Shown: positions 17,580-26,705, counted from the first letter of the stretch. The stretch: DNA of 64,000 nt from Oricola sp. (GCF_022763245.1 NZ_JALEGV010000040.1:558001-622000); one strand, 5' to 3'. Numbers and translations: made by a program. The notes: generated from the sequence alone by a model not told the origin.

Positions 17580-18494
17580 TCAGGACCGGCGGAACAGCGA
17601 CAGGGTGTAGAGGGCCAGCGCCGCCCAGATGAACAGGAAGGCGATCAGCTGCCAGTGGGAGAAGGGTTCGCCGAAGACGAACACTGCGATCAGGAAGATC
17701 AGCGTCGGGGCGGAATATTGCAGGACGCCGACCGTGGTGAAGCGCAGCGCCCTCGCCCCGTAGGCATAGAGGATCAGCGGCAGCGCCGTGACCGGGCCGG
17801 CGAGCAGCAAGAGGCCGACGTCGCCCGCGCCGGTCGGGCCGAAATGGGTGGTGCCGGCAGCGACCTGCCAGACGATCACCACGAGCGCCGGGACGGACAG
17901 GAGCAGGACCTCCAGCATGAAGCCCTGGGTCGGGCCGATCGGCACCGTCTTGCGGAAGAAGCCGTAGAGGCCGAAGGAGAAGGCGAGCGTCAGCGACACC
18001 CAGGGAAGACCGCCCGCCTTGAAGGTCAGGATCGCGACCGCGATCACCGCGCAGGCGATTGCCACGGCCTGCAGCCGGTTGAAGCGCTCGCCGAGGAAGA
18101 CGGCGCCGAGCAGCACGTTGACGAGCGGATTGATGTAATAGCCGAGCGCGGTCTCGACGGTGTGACCGGTCGAGATGGCATAGACATAGACGCCCCAGTT
18201 GAGCGAGATCAGCCCGGCCGTCAGCGCGGCGAAAGCGAGCGTGCGCGGCGAGCGGAACGCGGCGCGCAGATCGGCGGTGCGCCGCTGCAGAAGCAGGATC
18301 AGGCCGGCGACCGGGATCGACCAGATGACCCGGTGGGCGACGACCTCCCAGGCGGGCATGTGCGAGACCGCCTTCATGTAGAGGGGCAGACCGCCCCACA
18401 GGAGATAGGCGCCCATCGCATAGGCGAAGCCGGCCAGCGGCTCTCGCGGCTGAGGCTGGGCGCCGGCACTTTCACGGACAATTGTTCGGGACAT
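17580..18494 (-). CDS. rarD: EamA-family transporter RarD
   Basis: A 304-residue protein with about ten membrane helices. The RarD signature is clear at the front: GFAYAMGAYLLWGGLPLYMK, VVAHRVIWSIP, and NWGVYVYAISTGHTVETALGYYINPL. RarD proteins belong to the drug/metabolite transporter superfamily; substrates are poorly defined. Starts at the ATG at 18494 and ends convergent to the CorA-type gene with a 4-base gap. Confidence 0.92.
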   Translation of the reverse strand: MSRTIVRESAGAQPQPREPLAGFAYAMGAYLLWGGLPLYMKAVSHMPAWEVVAHRVIWSIPVAGLILLLQRRTADLRAAFRSPRTLAFAALTAGLISLNWGVYVYAISTGHTVETALGYYINPLVNVLLGAVFLGERFNRLQAVAIACAVIAVAILTFKAGGLPWVSLTLAFSFGLYGFFRKTVPIGPTQGFMLEVLLLSVPALVVIVWQVAAGTTHFGPTGAGDVGLLLLAGPVTALPLILYAYGARALRFTTVGVLQYSAPTLIFLIAVFVFGEPFSHWQLIAFLFIWAALALYTLSLFRRS

Positions 18495-18565
18495 CGTCGC
18501 TGCCTACACCCGGCCCTTCGCCCCGGCAATCGCGCGATTGTCATGGCGACAATCGCGCAAGGCCG

Positions 18566-19114
18566 TCAGCCGGATCGCCGCCCGCGCGCCAAGGCGCGAT
18601 ACAGCGCCTCGGGCGTGACGCCGATCTCGACGGCGAGTTCCTTCCACTGGCCCTTCTCCGGCAGGTCGCCGAACCAGGCGCGCCAGCGGGCAAGCCGTTC
18701 CTCGATCGTTCGGGCGGCGAGGATCTCGGAGCGGGCGCGGGCGTTCTGGATGGACCGGGCGAGATAACGCGTCCACTCCTCCGCGAAAGCGGGGTCGCTG
18801 CGCAGCCGCTCGCGGAACCGGGCCGCCGGCACCGAGAGGACCGAGCCCGCCGCGACGCATTCCGCGCTGCAATGATAGACATCGGAATAGATGGAGGCTT
18901 CGGCCACGGTGTCGCCGCCCCTCGCCTGCTGGAGGACGACCGCGTCGCCGCCCGCCCCGTAGCGCACCAGCCGGAACATGCCGGACTGAACGGCGAAGAG
19001 GGACGACACCGGGTCGCCCTGGCGAAACAGGCTTTCGCCGGGTTCGAGCCGGCGCGGGTCTCCGGCCATCGCGGCAAGGGTCTGGAAGATCGCAGCGGAC
19101 ATGATCGCAATCAT
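18566..19114 (-). CDS. Crp/Fnr-family transcriptional regulator
   Basis: About 182 residues: an N-terminal cyclic-nucleotide-binding-like fold (RLEPGESLFRQGDPVSSLFAVQSGMFRL) and a C-terminal helix-turn-helix (WKELAVEIGVTPEALYRAL). The usual sensory cysteines of FNR are absent, and the N-terminal domain lacks a clear cAMP signature, so the effector is unknown. The start is uncertain: ATG at 19114 (MIAIMSAAIF) or at 19102 (MSAAIF); both sit inside a palindrome that looks like a Crp/Fnr binding site, hinting at autoregulation. Divergent from a Spy-like periplasmic protein gene. Confidence 0.85.
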   Translation of the reverse strand: MIAIMSAAIFQTLAAMAGDPRRLEPGESLFRQGDPVSSLFAVQSGMFRLVRYGAGGDAVVLQQARGGDTVAEASIYSDVYHCSAECVAAGSVLSVPAARFRERLRSDPAFAEEWTRYLARSIQNARARSEILAARTIEERLARWRAWFGDLPEKGQWKELAVEIGVTPEALYRALARGRRSG

Positions 19115-19116
19115 GT
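19099..19116. promoter_or_regulatory. FNR/Crp-type palindrome over the regulator start codon
   Basis: ACATGAT (19099-19105) and ATCATGT (19110-19116) are perfect inverted arms with a 4-base spacer, containing the TGAT-N4-ATCA core typical of FNR/Anr-type sites. It lies over the start of the Crp/Fnr gene and 66 bases before the divergent gene at 19182. Confidence 0.6.
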
Positions 19117-19181
19117 CGTGCGCGACGCTGCGATGGCAAGGAACGACCGCAGAAATGCGCGTCCGCCATGGAGACCCGACG

Positions 19182-19742
19182 ATGTTGACCCGCCCCCTTC
19201 TCGCCGCCCTGACCACCACCGCCCTCACGGTTCCTTCGCTTGCCCGGGCGGAGACGTCCTCGCCCTATGCCGGACAGGAGACGCGGGCGATCAAGAGCCT
19301 GTCGGAGGCCGACTTGGAGGAGTTGCGGCGCGGCGGCGGCTGGGGGCTCGCCAAGGCGGCCGAGCTGAACGGCATGCCCGGGCCGGCGCATGTGCTGGAG
19401 CTGGCCGGCGAGATCGGCCTCACCGCCGAACAGGTTGCGGCCGTCGAAGCGCTGCGCGACGAGATGCAGGCCGCCGCGATCGAGACCGGCGCAAGGCTGA
19501 TCGCGCTCGAGACCGAACTCGAGGCGGGGTTCAGCGACGCGACGATCACCGAGGCGGAGCTGAAGAGCCTGGTGATGCAAATCGCCGAGACCCGCGGCGA
19601 GCTGCGCTTCATCCACCTTCGCACGCACCTGAAGACGGTGCCGGTTCTGAACCGGCACCAGGTGATGATGTACAACCAGCTGCGCGGCTACGGTTCAGGC
19701 GCCGACGGGCATGGCGGGCACACCATGCAGCACGGACAGTAG
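19182..19742 (+). CDS. Spy/CpxP-like periplasmic protein
   Basis: A 186-residue secreted helical protein. The signal peptide (MLTRPLLAALTTTALTVPSLARA) is followed by charged amphipathic helices with two LTxxQ-type segments, LTAEQVAAV near residue 80 and LNRHQVMMYNQL near 163. The C-terminus is His/Gly-rich (GHGGHTMQHGQ), so it may bind metal. Relatives act as periplasmic chaperones or stress sensors. A GGAG upstream of the ATG supports the start. Divergent to the Crp/Fnr gene and possibly under its control. Confidence 0.72.
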   Translation: MLTRPLLAALTTTALTVPSLARAETSSPYAGQETRAIKSLSEADLEELRRGGGWGLAKAAELNGMPGPAHVLELAGEIGLTAEQVAAVEALRDEMQAAAIETGARLIALETELEAGFSDATITEAELKSLVMQIAETRGELRFIHLRTHLKTVPVLNRHQVMMYNQLRGYGSGADGHGGHTMQHGQ

Positions 19743-19745
19743 CGC

Positions 19746-21365
19746 CTACTCCGCCGCCGCAAGGCCGGCGTGGCCGCGGTTCTTCATCAGCTTGAAGGTG
19801 ATGGAATCCATCAGGGCCTCGAAGGAGGCGTCTATGATGTTTTCCGACACGCCGACCGTCCACCAGCGCATGCCGGAACTGTCGGCCGATTCGATCAGCA
19901 CGCGGGTGATCGCCTCGGTGCCGCCATTGAGGATGCGCACCTTGTAGTCGACCAGTTCCAGATCCGCGATCTCGGCCTGGTATTTGCCGAGGTCCTTGCG
20001 CAGCGCCATGTCGAGCGCGTTGACCGGACCGTTGGAGGATTCGGCGACCGACATACGCTCCTCGCCGTCGACATTCACCTTCACGACCGCCTCCGCGACG
20101 GTGACGATCTTGCCGACGGCGTTGTGGCGGCGTTCGACGAGCGAGCGGAACGAGACGACGTCGAAGAAATCCGGCACCTCGCCCAGCGTGCGCCGCGCCA
20201 GCAATTCGAAACTGGCGTCCGCGCCCTCATAGGCATAGCCGATCGCCTCGCGCTCCTTGACGATCGCGATCAGCGTGTCGAGGCGCGGATCGCTCTTGGC
20301 GACGACGACGCCACGACGATTCAACTCGTTGATGAAGTTGGACTTGCCGCCCTGGTCGGAGACCATGATGTGGCGCACATTGCCGACCTTTTCCGGCTCG
20401 ACATGTTCGTAGGTCGACGGATCCTTGATCAGGGCGGAGGCGTGGATGCCGGCCTTGGTCGCGAAGGCGGTCGCGCCGACATAGGGCGCCTGCTGGGCCG
20501 GCGAGCGGTTGAGCAATTCGTCGAACCAGCGCGACAGCCGCGTCAGGCCTTCCAGCTTGCCCGAACCGATGCCGATCTCGAAGCGGTCCGACCATGCCGG
20601 CTTCAGCGCCAGCGTGCCGATCAGCGTGACGAGATTGGCATTGCCGCAGCGCTCGCCGATGCCGTTCAAGGTGCCCTGCACCTGGCGGACGCCGGCATCG
20701 ATGGCGGCGAGCGAGTTGGCGACGGCCTGTTCGGTGTCGTTATGGGCGTGGATGCCGAGGCGATCGCCGGGAATGCCGGACGCGATCACCGCGGCGACGA
20801 TCTCGCGCACCTCGTGCGGCTGCGTCCCGCCATTGGTGTCGCAGAGCACGATCCAGCGCGCGCCGGCATCGAAGGCCGCCTTGGCGCAGGCGAGCGCATA
20901 GGCCCGGTTCGCCTTGTAGCCGTCGAAGAAGTGCTCGCAATCGACCAGCGCTTCCTTGCCGACGGCGACGGTCGCCTCGACAGAGTGGCGGATCGATTCC
21001 AGGTTTTCCTCGTTGGTGCAGCCTAGCGCGACGCGCACATGCAGGTCCCAGCTTTTCGCGACATAGCAGACGGCGTCCGACTTCGAGCCGTTCAGAGCGG
21101 CGACGCCCGGATCGTTGGAGACGGAGACCCCTGCCCGCTTGGTCATGCCGAAGGCGACGAATTTCGCGGCACTGGTGCGCTTGCGCTCGAAGAAGGCCGT
21201 GTCGGTGGGGTTGGCGCCCGGATAGCCGCCCTCGACATAGTCGAGACCGAACTCGTCCAGCATCTCGGCGATGGCAATCTTGTCCTCGACCGAGAAATCG
21301 ATGCCGGGCGTCTGCTGCCCGTCACGCAGTGTCGTGTCGAAGAGATAGATGCGTTCGCGTTTCAT
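19746..21365 (-). CDS. cimA: Citramalate synthase
   Basis: A 539-residue enzyme of the isopropylmalate synthase superfamily. The catalytic TIM barrel starts with FDTTLRDGQQTPGIDFSVEDK and shows EGGYPGANP, DTNGGTQPHE and the metal motif HAHND. A C-terminal regulatory LeuA-like dimer domain (about residues 400-520) is present. The length and sequence match the CimA type that condenses pyruvate and acetyl-CoA to (R)-citramalate, a threonine-independent route to isoleucine. A 2-isopropylmalate synthase activity is the main alternative. Starts at the ATG at 21365; pip ends 32 bases upstream, so co-transcription is possible. Confidence 0.9.
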   Translation of the reverse strand: MKRERIYLFDTTLRDGQQTPGIDFSVEDKIAIAEMLDEFGLDYVEGGYPGANPTDTAFFERKRTSAAKFVAFGMTKRAGVSVSNDPGVAALNGSKSDAVCYVAKSWDLHVRVALGCTNEENLESIRHSVEATVAVGKEALVDCEHFFDGYKANRAYALACAKAAFDAGARWIVLCDTNGGTQPHEVREIVAAVIASGIPGDRLGIHAHNDTEQAVANSLAAIDAGVRQVQGTLNGIGERCGNANLVTLIGTLALKPAWSDRFEIGIGSGKLEGLTRLSRWFDELLNRSPAQQAPYVGATAFATKAGIHASALIKDPSTYEHVEPEKVGNVRHIMVSDQGGKSNFINELNRRGVVVAKSDPRLDTLIAIVKEREAIGYAYEGADASFELLARRTLGEVPDFFDVVSFRSLVERRHNAVGKIVTVAEAVVKVNVDGEERMSVAESSNGPVNALDMALRKDLGKYQAEIADLELVDYKVRILNGGTEAITRVLIESADSSGMRWWTVGVSENIIDASFEALMDSITFKLMKNRGHAGLAAAE

Positions 21366-21397
21366 GGTCCTACCCGTCGCGGCCGGTGCCCGGCTCC

Positions 21398-22489
<1,092 letters not shown>

Positions 22490-22873
22490 CTATTCCGGCT
22501 TGTGACAGACGGCCTCGATGTTGTGGCCGTCGGGATCGCGCACGAAGGCGCCGTAATAGTTGTCATGGTAATGCGGGCGCAGGCCCGGCGCGCCGTTGTC
22601 CTCTCCGCCTGCGGCGATCGCCGCCGCGTGGAAGGCGTCGACCTCGGCGCGGCTTTGCGCGGTGAAGGCGACATGGATGGGCGGGGTCTGTTTCTCTCCC
22701 TCGCTCAGCCAGAAATCGGGCTTGCCGCGACCGTAGCCGCCGACCTTGCGGCCGCCCACGAATTGAGGCGGCACGACCATCAGCAGCGAGGCGCCGAGCG
22801 GCGCAAGCGCCCGGTCGTAAAAGGCCTTCGCCGCGTCGAAGTCGCTGACGCTGATGCCCATGTGATCGATCAT
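22490..22873 (-). CDS. VOC (glyoxalase/bleomycin resistance/dioxygenase) family protein
   Basis: A 127-residue vicinal-oxygen-chelate protein, one full beta-alpha-beta-beta-beta pair. It starts with MIDHMGISVSDFDAAKAFYD, where H4 is the first metal ligand, has a middle HVAFTAQSRAEVDAFH, and ends with AFVRDPDGHNIEAVCH, where E119 would be the last ligand. Substrate cannot be told. It sits directly downstream of three GFA-domain genes, whose relatives handle aldehydes or glutathione adducts, so it may serve a related detoxification step. Confidence 0.85.
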   Translation of the reverse strand: MIDHMGISVSDFDAAKAFYDRALAPLGASLLMVVPPQFVGGRKVGGYGRGKPDFWLSEGEKQTPPIHVAFTAQSRAEVDAFHAAAIAAGGEDNGAPGLRPHYHDNYYGAFVRDPDGHNIEAVCHKPE

Positions 22874-22942
22874 CTCATCGTCTCCTCGTTGTTTCCCATA
22901 TCGGTGGCCGGAGGCCGTGCCGCCACGCGGCGAAACGTCCCG

Positions 22943-23404
22943 TCAGGCGGGCGGCCACACGTCCGTGTCGTGGTCCGGATGCTGGCGACTCTCGACGCCC
23001 GCCATGAAGGCCGCGCCTTCCGGCGTGTCGGCGGAATTGACCGTCGGGAGCGCCGACAGGCCGTCCACGAAGGACAGCTTGTCATGCGGATTGACCTGAA
23101 CGACCGGCGGGGCGCGCTCCGGATCGTCGAGCGACCCGAGCGAGACCTCCACCTCGCCGCCCCAATCATAGGTCAGCGGCGTGCCGCACTCCGCGCAGAA
23201 GCCGCGGCCGACCTTGTTGGAGCTCGCGAAGATCTTCGGTTCGCCGCGTGTCCAGACGAGGCCCTTCGCCGTGACGAGCGGGCCGAAGAAGGAGCCGAAC
23301 GCCTTCTGGCACATGCGGCAATGGCAGATCGAGGCGCGGCCGAACCCGTCGCAGCGATAGCGCACCGCGCCGCACTGGCAGCCGCCGGTGATCGGTTCAG
23401 CCAT
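22943..23404 (-). CDS. GFA-domain (CENP-V/Mss4-fold) zinc protein, paralogue 1
   Basis: 153 residues. The zinc ligands are GGCQCGAVRY near residue 7, CHCRMCQKAFG near 28 and GFCAECGTPL near 69, the full signature of the glutathione-dependent formaldehyde-activating family. Its ATG lies within the end of paralogue 2, overlapping by 8 bases, so the copies are translated together. The C-terminus ends in QHPDHDTDVWPP, a tail shared by all three copies. Family members may bind glutathione adducts; formaldehyde activation itself is disputed. Confidence 0.88.
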   Translation of the reverse strand: MAEPITGGCQCGAVRYRCDGFGRASICHCRMCQKAFGSFFGPLVTAKGLVWTRGEPKIFASSNKVGRGFCAECGTPLTYDWGGEVEVSLGSLDDPERAPPVVQVNPHDKLSFVDGLSALPTVNSADTPEGAAFMAGVESRQHPDHDTDVWPPA

Positions 23405-23888
23405 GATCGCCCTCCATCGGCCATTCCTCGGTATCGTGATCGGGGTGCTGGTGGTTGGTCGTGCGGATCGTCTCCAGGTCGTCTTCGGAGAAATCGTCCT
23501 CGGTGACCTTCTGGCGGGTATCGACCCATTCGGCGAGGAAGGGCAGCCGCGATTCAACCGAGTCCTCGGAGAGGGGCTTGCAGCTCGCCGGATCGTCGAG
23601 CGAACCGAGCGTGACGGCGATGTGGTCGCTGTCGAGCGGATCGAAGAACAGCGGCGTTCCGCAGTCGCGGCAAAAGCCCCGCCGGACGATGGCCGAGGAA
23701 TGGAACCAGCCGGGTTCGCCGCGGGTGACCACGAAATCGGCGCGGGCGACGCCGGCAAGCGGCATGAAATAGTTGCCGGCGGCCTTCTGGCACATGCGGC
23801 AGTGACACAGATGCGGGTTTTGCAAAGGCGCGTCGACGCGGTAGCGCACCGCGCCGCACTGGCAGCCGCCGGTGATGCGATCGGTCAT
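23397..23888 (-). CDS. GFA-domain zinc protein, paralogue 2
   Basis: 163 residues with the same zinc clusters: GGCQCGAVRYRV, CHCRMCQKAAGN and GFCRDCGTPL. It has FFDPLDSDHIAVTLGSLDDP where the family core lies, and the shared tail HQHPDHDTEEWPMEG. It stops inside paralogue 1 and starts one base after the stop of paralogue 3. It is the most divergent of the three in the middle region (NYFMPLAGVARADF), so substrate preference may differ. Confidence 0.88.
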   Translation of the reverse strand: MTDRITGGCQCGAVRYRVDAPLQNPHLCHCRMCQKAAGNYFMPLAGVARADFVVTRGEPGWFHSSAIVRRGFCRDCGTPLFFDPLDSDHIAVTLGSLDDPASCKPLSEDSVESRLPFLAEWVDTRQKVTEDDFSEDDLETIRTTNHQHPDHDTEEWPMEGDHG

Positions 23889-23889
23889 C

Positions 23890-24348
23890 TCAATCCTCCA
23901 TCGGCCAGCGATCCGTGTCGTGGTCGGGATGCTGGCGGTTCTTCAGCCCGGCCTGGTACTCGGCATAGGCGGTTTCGTCATCGGCGGGGAGCGCCGGCAG
24001 GCCGTCGAAGAAGGCCAGCCGCGCGGAATGGTTGACCTGGTGGTTCGGCGCGACCGCCATCGGATCGTCGAAGGCGCAGATCGCCAGTTCGACGCCGCCG
24101 TCATGGGTGTAGGTCAGCGGCGTTCCGCATTGCGCGCAGAAGCCGCGCCGCACCTTGTCCGACGACTGGAAATAGGACGGCGACCCGCGCGTCCACTCGA
24201 CGTTTTCGGTATCGACCTCGACCAGCGCGGCAAAGGGCGAGCCGAACGCCTTCTGGCACATGCGGCAATGGCAGATGCCGGGGTTGTGCGGATCGGTGGC
24301 GCGGAAGCGGACCGCGCCGCATTGGCAGCCGCCGGAATATGCGGTCAT
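23890..24348 (-). CDS. GFA-domain zinc protein, paralogue 3 (first transcribed)
   Basis: 152 residues: GGCQCGAVRFRA, CHCRMCQKAFGSPF, GFCAQCGTPLTYTHDGG and the tail RQHPDHDTDRWPMED. It is the 5'-most of three tandem copies and closest in sequence to paralogue 1, suggesting a recent duplication. Its upstream gap to 24488 contains no obvious operator. Confidence 0.88.
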   Translation of the reverse strand: MTAYSGGCQCGAVRFRATDPHNPGICHCRMCQKAFGSPFAALVEVDTENVEWTRGSPSYFQSSDKVRRGFCAQCGTPLTYTHDGGVELAICAFDDPMAVAPNHQVNHSARLAFFDGLPALPADDETAYAEYQAGLKNRQHPDHDTDRWPMED

Positions 24349-24488
24349 GGCTCGGCCTCCCCAAGGACGTTTGCGTGTCGGCCCCGAATGGATTGGACAG
24401 AACGGCCGGCGGGTCAACCGCGAACATGCCAAGGCGGCCCGTCTCCTGACAGGAGGCGGGCTGACGAAGCCGTCGAAGGGCGGGCGGC

Positions 24489-25184
24489 TCAGGAGGTGTC
24501 GGGGCCCTTCCAGGCGTAGCGGGCGAGGAGATCGCATTCGACGAGCACTTCCTGAAGGCCCGTCTTCGGGCGGCGCATCCAGCCGGGCGGGCGGCCGGGA
24601 CGCATCGGCGCGAAACGCTTCGGCCGGCAGGTCGCGCGAGACCGCCTCGCCCGCCAGCGGGCAAGCCGCAGGGCCTGGCCGTCGAGATCGGCCATGGCGG
24701 TCCGCAAGGCGACGATGCGCCCGCAAAGGCCGCGCGCGTCGACCGGTTCATAGGCCGGCAGCGCAGGCGCGGCCGGCCACGCGGCCGAGGCCGGGCGGTC
24801 GAGCGCGGCGATCTCGGCGGATGTCAGCCAGGGATCGGCCGCGGACTTGACCGGATCGAAGAGCCGGAACGCCGGGACTTGCGCGGGATCGGACTTCGGT
24901 TCCTGGCGGCCGGGTTTCGGCATTCCGGCCCGAGAGGCCCGCGCGGACGGCGCGGCGACGGCGAGCCTGCAGGCCGCCATCACGATCAGCCGGCGAAGCG
25001 CGTATTCGGCGGGGCGCAGGACGGCGAGGATGCGGGCATGGAGGCCGCGCGACACGGTCTCGACGAACGGCCGCCCCGTGGCGATGCCGGCCAGCGCGAA
25101 GAGCCGCGCGACGACGAGTTCGAGCGCCTCGAAATTCCTGGCGATCGCGCTCTCCCAGTCGAATTCATGCCGGTTCGCTTCCAT
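24489..25184 (-). CDS. Hypothetical protein, 231 residues
   Basis: No family recognised. The N-terminal half (residues 1-90) is predicted helical: EFDWESAIARNFEALELVVARL followed by arginine- and alanine-rich helices. A proline/alanine-rich middle (110-150) leads to a strongly basic C-terminal part (RWRARRSRATCRPKRF). No signal peptide. The codon pattern looks normal for the window, and the gene stands alone between the GFA run and the VapBC module, so it is probably real but of unknown function. Confidence 0.6.
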   Translation of the reverse strand: MEANRHEFDWESAIARNFEALELVVARLFALAGIATGRPFVETVSRGLHARILAVLRPAEYALRRLIVMAACRLAVAAPSARASRAGMPKPGRQEPKSDPAQVPAFRLFDPVKSAADPWLTSAEIAALDRPASAAWPAAPALPAYEPVDARGLCGRIVALRTAMADLDGQALRLARWRARRSRATCRPKRFAPMRPGRPPGWMRRPKTGLQEVLVECDLLARYAWKGPDTS

Positions 25185-25306
25185 GCGGCAAGGCTAGGCC
25201 GAAGGTGGCGGAGGTGGATGGAAAAGTGGCGGGGAGCGGGAAAAGTACGGCGGATCAGGGGGTTGGGCGGTGCGTGTGCGGGTGGGTTTCCACCGGGTGC
25301 GGCCCC

Positions 25307-25723
25307 TCAGCCGGCCGGGGCGAGCCAGTTTTCGACCCGCAGGCCGGGTACGCGCTGGAACTCGCGGACATTGTCGGTGACGAGCGTCATGTCCCCGGCG
25401 AGCGCGTGGGCGGCGATGAACATGTCCGCGGGGCCGATCGGCGTGCCCGCGCGCGCCAGATCCAGCCGGATTCGGGCGTAGGCCCGGGACGCGTCCGCGC
25501 CATAGGCGACGACCTCGATGCGCTCGAGCATGTCCTCGACGAGTTGCGTCAGCCTCGGCGAACCGCGCTTGGCCGCGCCGAAGCGGAGTTCGGAGGCGAC
25601 GATCGCGCTGACGCATGCCTCCTGCACGCCGGTGTCGACCAGCATCCGCACGGCGTCTCCTTCCGGGAACCGGATCATGTGGGAGAGAATGTTGGTGTCC
25701 AGCATGTAGCGGAACGCGGTCAC
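25307..25723 (-). CDS. vapC: VapC-type PIN-domain ribonuclease toxin
   Basis: 138 residues from a GTG at 25723. PIN acidic residues are in place: D in YMLDTNILS (about residue 9), E in IVASELRFGA (about 45), D in GPADMFIAAHAL (about 96) and D in LVTDNVREF (about 114). VapC toxins cleave tRNA or rRNA and stop translation when free of VapB. Its GTG overlaps the antitoxin stop by four bases (GTGA). Length is typical. Confidence 0.93.
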   Translation of the reverse strand: MTAFRYMLDTNILSHMIRFPEGDAVRMLVDTGVQEACVSAIVASELRFGAAKRGSPRLTQLVEDMLERIEVVAYGADASRAYARIRLDLARAGTPIGPADMFIAAHALAGDMTLVTDNVREFQRVPGLRVENWLAPAG

Positions 25724-25959
25724 AGCTCCACGTCCTCGGCCGGCAGCAAGCCCTCGTCGACATCCGGGAACTCCTCGTCCCACGGCTCGATGGTCTTGAG
25801 CCATTCGACGAGGTCTTGCTTCTTCGCCGGCTCGATGATCAGCCTGTCGCCTTCCTTGCGCATGACCGCCTCGTCACCGGGCAGTTCGAACTCGACCGGA
25901 ATGCGCACGGCCTGATTTCGGCCGTTCCTGAACAGTCTGACGTGACGTTCCTCGCCCAT
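25720..25959 (-). CDS. vapB: VapB-type antitoxin (AbrB/SpoVT fold)
   Basis: 79 residues. The N-terminal half is a swapped-hairpin DNA-binding domain (HVRLFRNGRNQAVRIPVEFEL, then MRKEGDRLIIEP), the common VapB form; the acidic C-terminus (EFPDVDEGLLPAEDVEL) would thread into the toxin. I chose the ATG at 25959, 14 bases after the operator; the long in-frame extension upstream crosses the operator and repeats and is not coding. Confidence 0.92.
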   Translation of the reverse strand: MGEERHVRLFRNGRNQAVRIPVEFELPGDEAVMRKEGDRLIIEPAKKQDLVEWLKTIEPWDEEFPDVDEGLLPAEDVEL

Positions 25960-25972
25960 GGCAGGCCTCCGA

Positions 25973-26000
25973 TTTGGCATATGCCTGAACATATGCCAAA
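25973..26000. promoter_or_regulatory. VapBC operator
   Basis: Perfect inverted repeat with arms TTTGGCATATG (25973-25983) and CATATGCCAAA (25990-26000) and a 6-base spacer, 13 bases upstream of the vapB ATG. Each arm itself holds a smaller palindromic core. It is placed exactly where VapB autoregulation is expected. Confidence 0.85.
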
Positions 26001-26044
26001 CGGGGGCGGAGTTCAACGGCCCGGGTCTTCGCTCGCTGGAAAGG

Positions 26045-26148
26045 CCCTCATCCGTCTGCGCCGGTTCACGGAACCGGCGCATCCACCTGCCCAGGGTCGA
26101 GCCACCGGTCTCGACCCGTCCTTCGGACCCCACCAGGGGGAGAAGGGA
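26045..26148 (+). repeat. Palindromic intergenic repeat, copy 1 (with an inserted hairpin)
   Basis: Begins CCCTCATCCGTCTGCG and contains a perfect hairpin of GCGCCGGTTC and GAACCGGCGC. Compared with copy 3 its distal end is interrupted by about 45 bases that hold a second hairpin (GGTCGAG/CTCGACC) before GGGGAGAAGG returns. Forward orientation. Confidence 0.8.
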
Positions 26149-26232
26149 GGCGCTTGTTGCGTCTGCCTGCGTCTGCCTGAGCTCGCAGGCGGCCATTGCA
26201 ACGATATGGCGGAGCATGGGACGCTGGACCTG

Positions 26233-26298
26233 CCTTCTCCCCTCGTGGGAGAAGGTGGATGCGGGCCTTCCGTGAAGGGCCGCAGACGGATGAGGGGG
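26233..26298 (-). repeat. Palindromic intergenic repeat, copy 2 (inverted)
   Basis: On the minus strand it reads CCCCCTCATCCGTCTGCG, an internal GGCCCTTC/GAAGGCC-type hairpin, GCATCCACCTTCTCCC and GGGGAGAAGG. It abuts the DUF559 gene on its 5' side and includes an alternative in-frame ATG at 26290. Confidence 0.8.
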
Positions 26299-26304
26299 CC
26301 TGCG

Positions 26305-26673
26305 ATGGGGAAGGACGTCCGGCGTTTGCGCGCGTTCGCGCGCGAGATGCGAGGCAATCCGACCCAGGCGGAGGAGCGCCTGTGGGGCGCGTTGCGCAAT
26401 CGGCGGCTCGACATGCTGAAGTTCCGCCGACAGGTTCCGATCGGTCCCTACATCGCCGATTTCGTCTGCATGGAGGCGAAGCTGATCGTCGAGGTGGACG
26501 GGACGCAGCATGCGGAAAGCCGTAGAGATTCCCTTCGCGACACAGATCTCGAAGCGCGCGGCTTCCGCGTCTTGCGATTCTGGAACGACGAGGTGATGCG
26601 CGAACTCGACAGTGTCTGCGCGACGATCATCGCTTTTTCGCGGGACGCATCGCTGCGGCAAGACTGGCGCTGA
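26305..26673 (+). CDS. DUF559 (Vsr-like fold) endonuclease-domain protein
   Basis: 122 residues from the ATG at 26305. The family core is clear: TQAEERLWGALRNRRL, FRRQVPIGPYIADFVC, KLIVEVDGTQH and GFRVLRFWNDEV. The D-x-E-V-D arrangement (ADF ... VEVDGTQH) resembles the active site of very-short-patch-repair and PD-(D/E)xK nucleases. Biological role is not established for the family. The gene is enclosed by inverted copies of the palindromic repeat at 26233-26298 and 26755-26826. An alternative ATG at 26290 lies in the repeat. Confidence 0.88.
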   Translation: MGKDVRRLRAFAREMRGNPTQAEERLWGALRNRRLDMLKFRRQVPIGPYIADFVCMEAKLIVEVDGTQHAESRRDSLRDTDLEARGFRVLRFWNDEVMRELDSVCATIIAFSRDASLRQDWR

Positions 26674-26705
26674 GCCATGCGCTTTTGCTCCAGCAGTTCG
26701 TCGCT

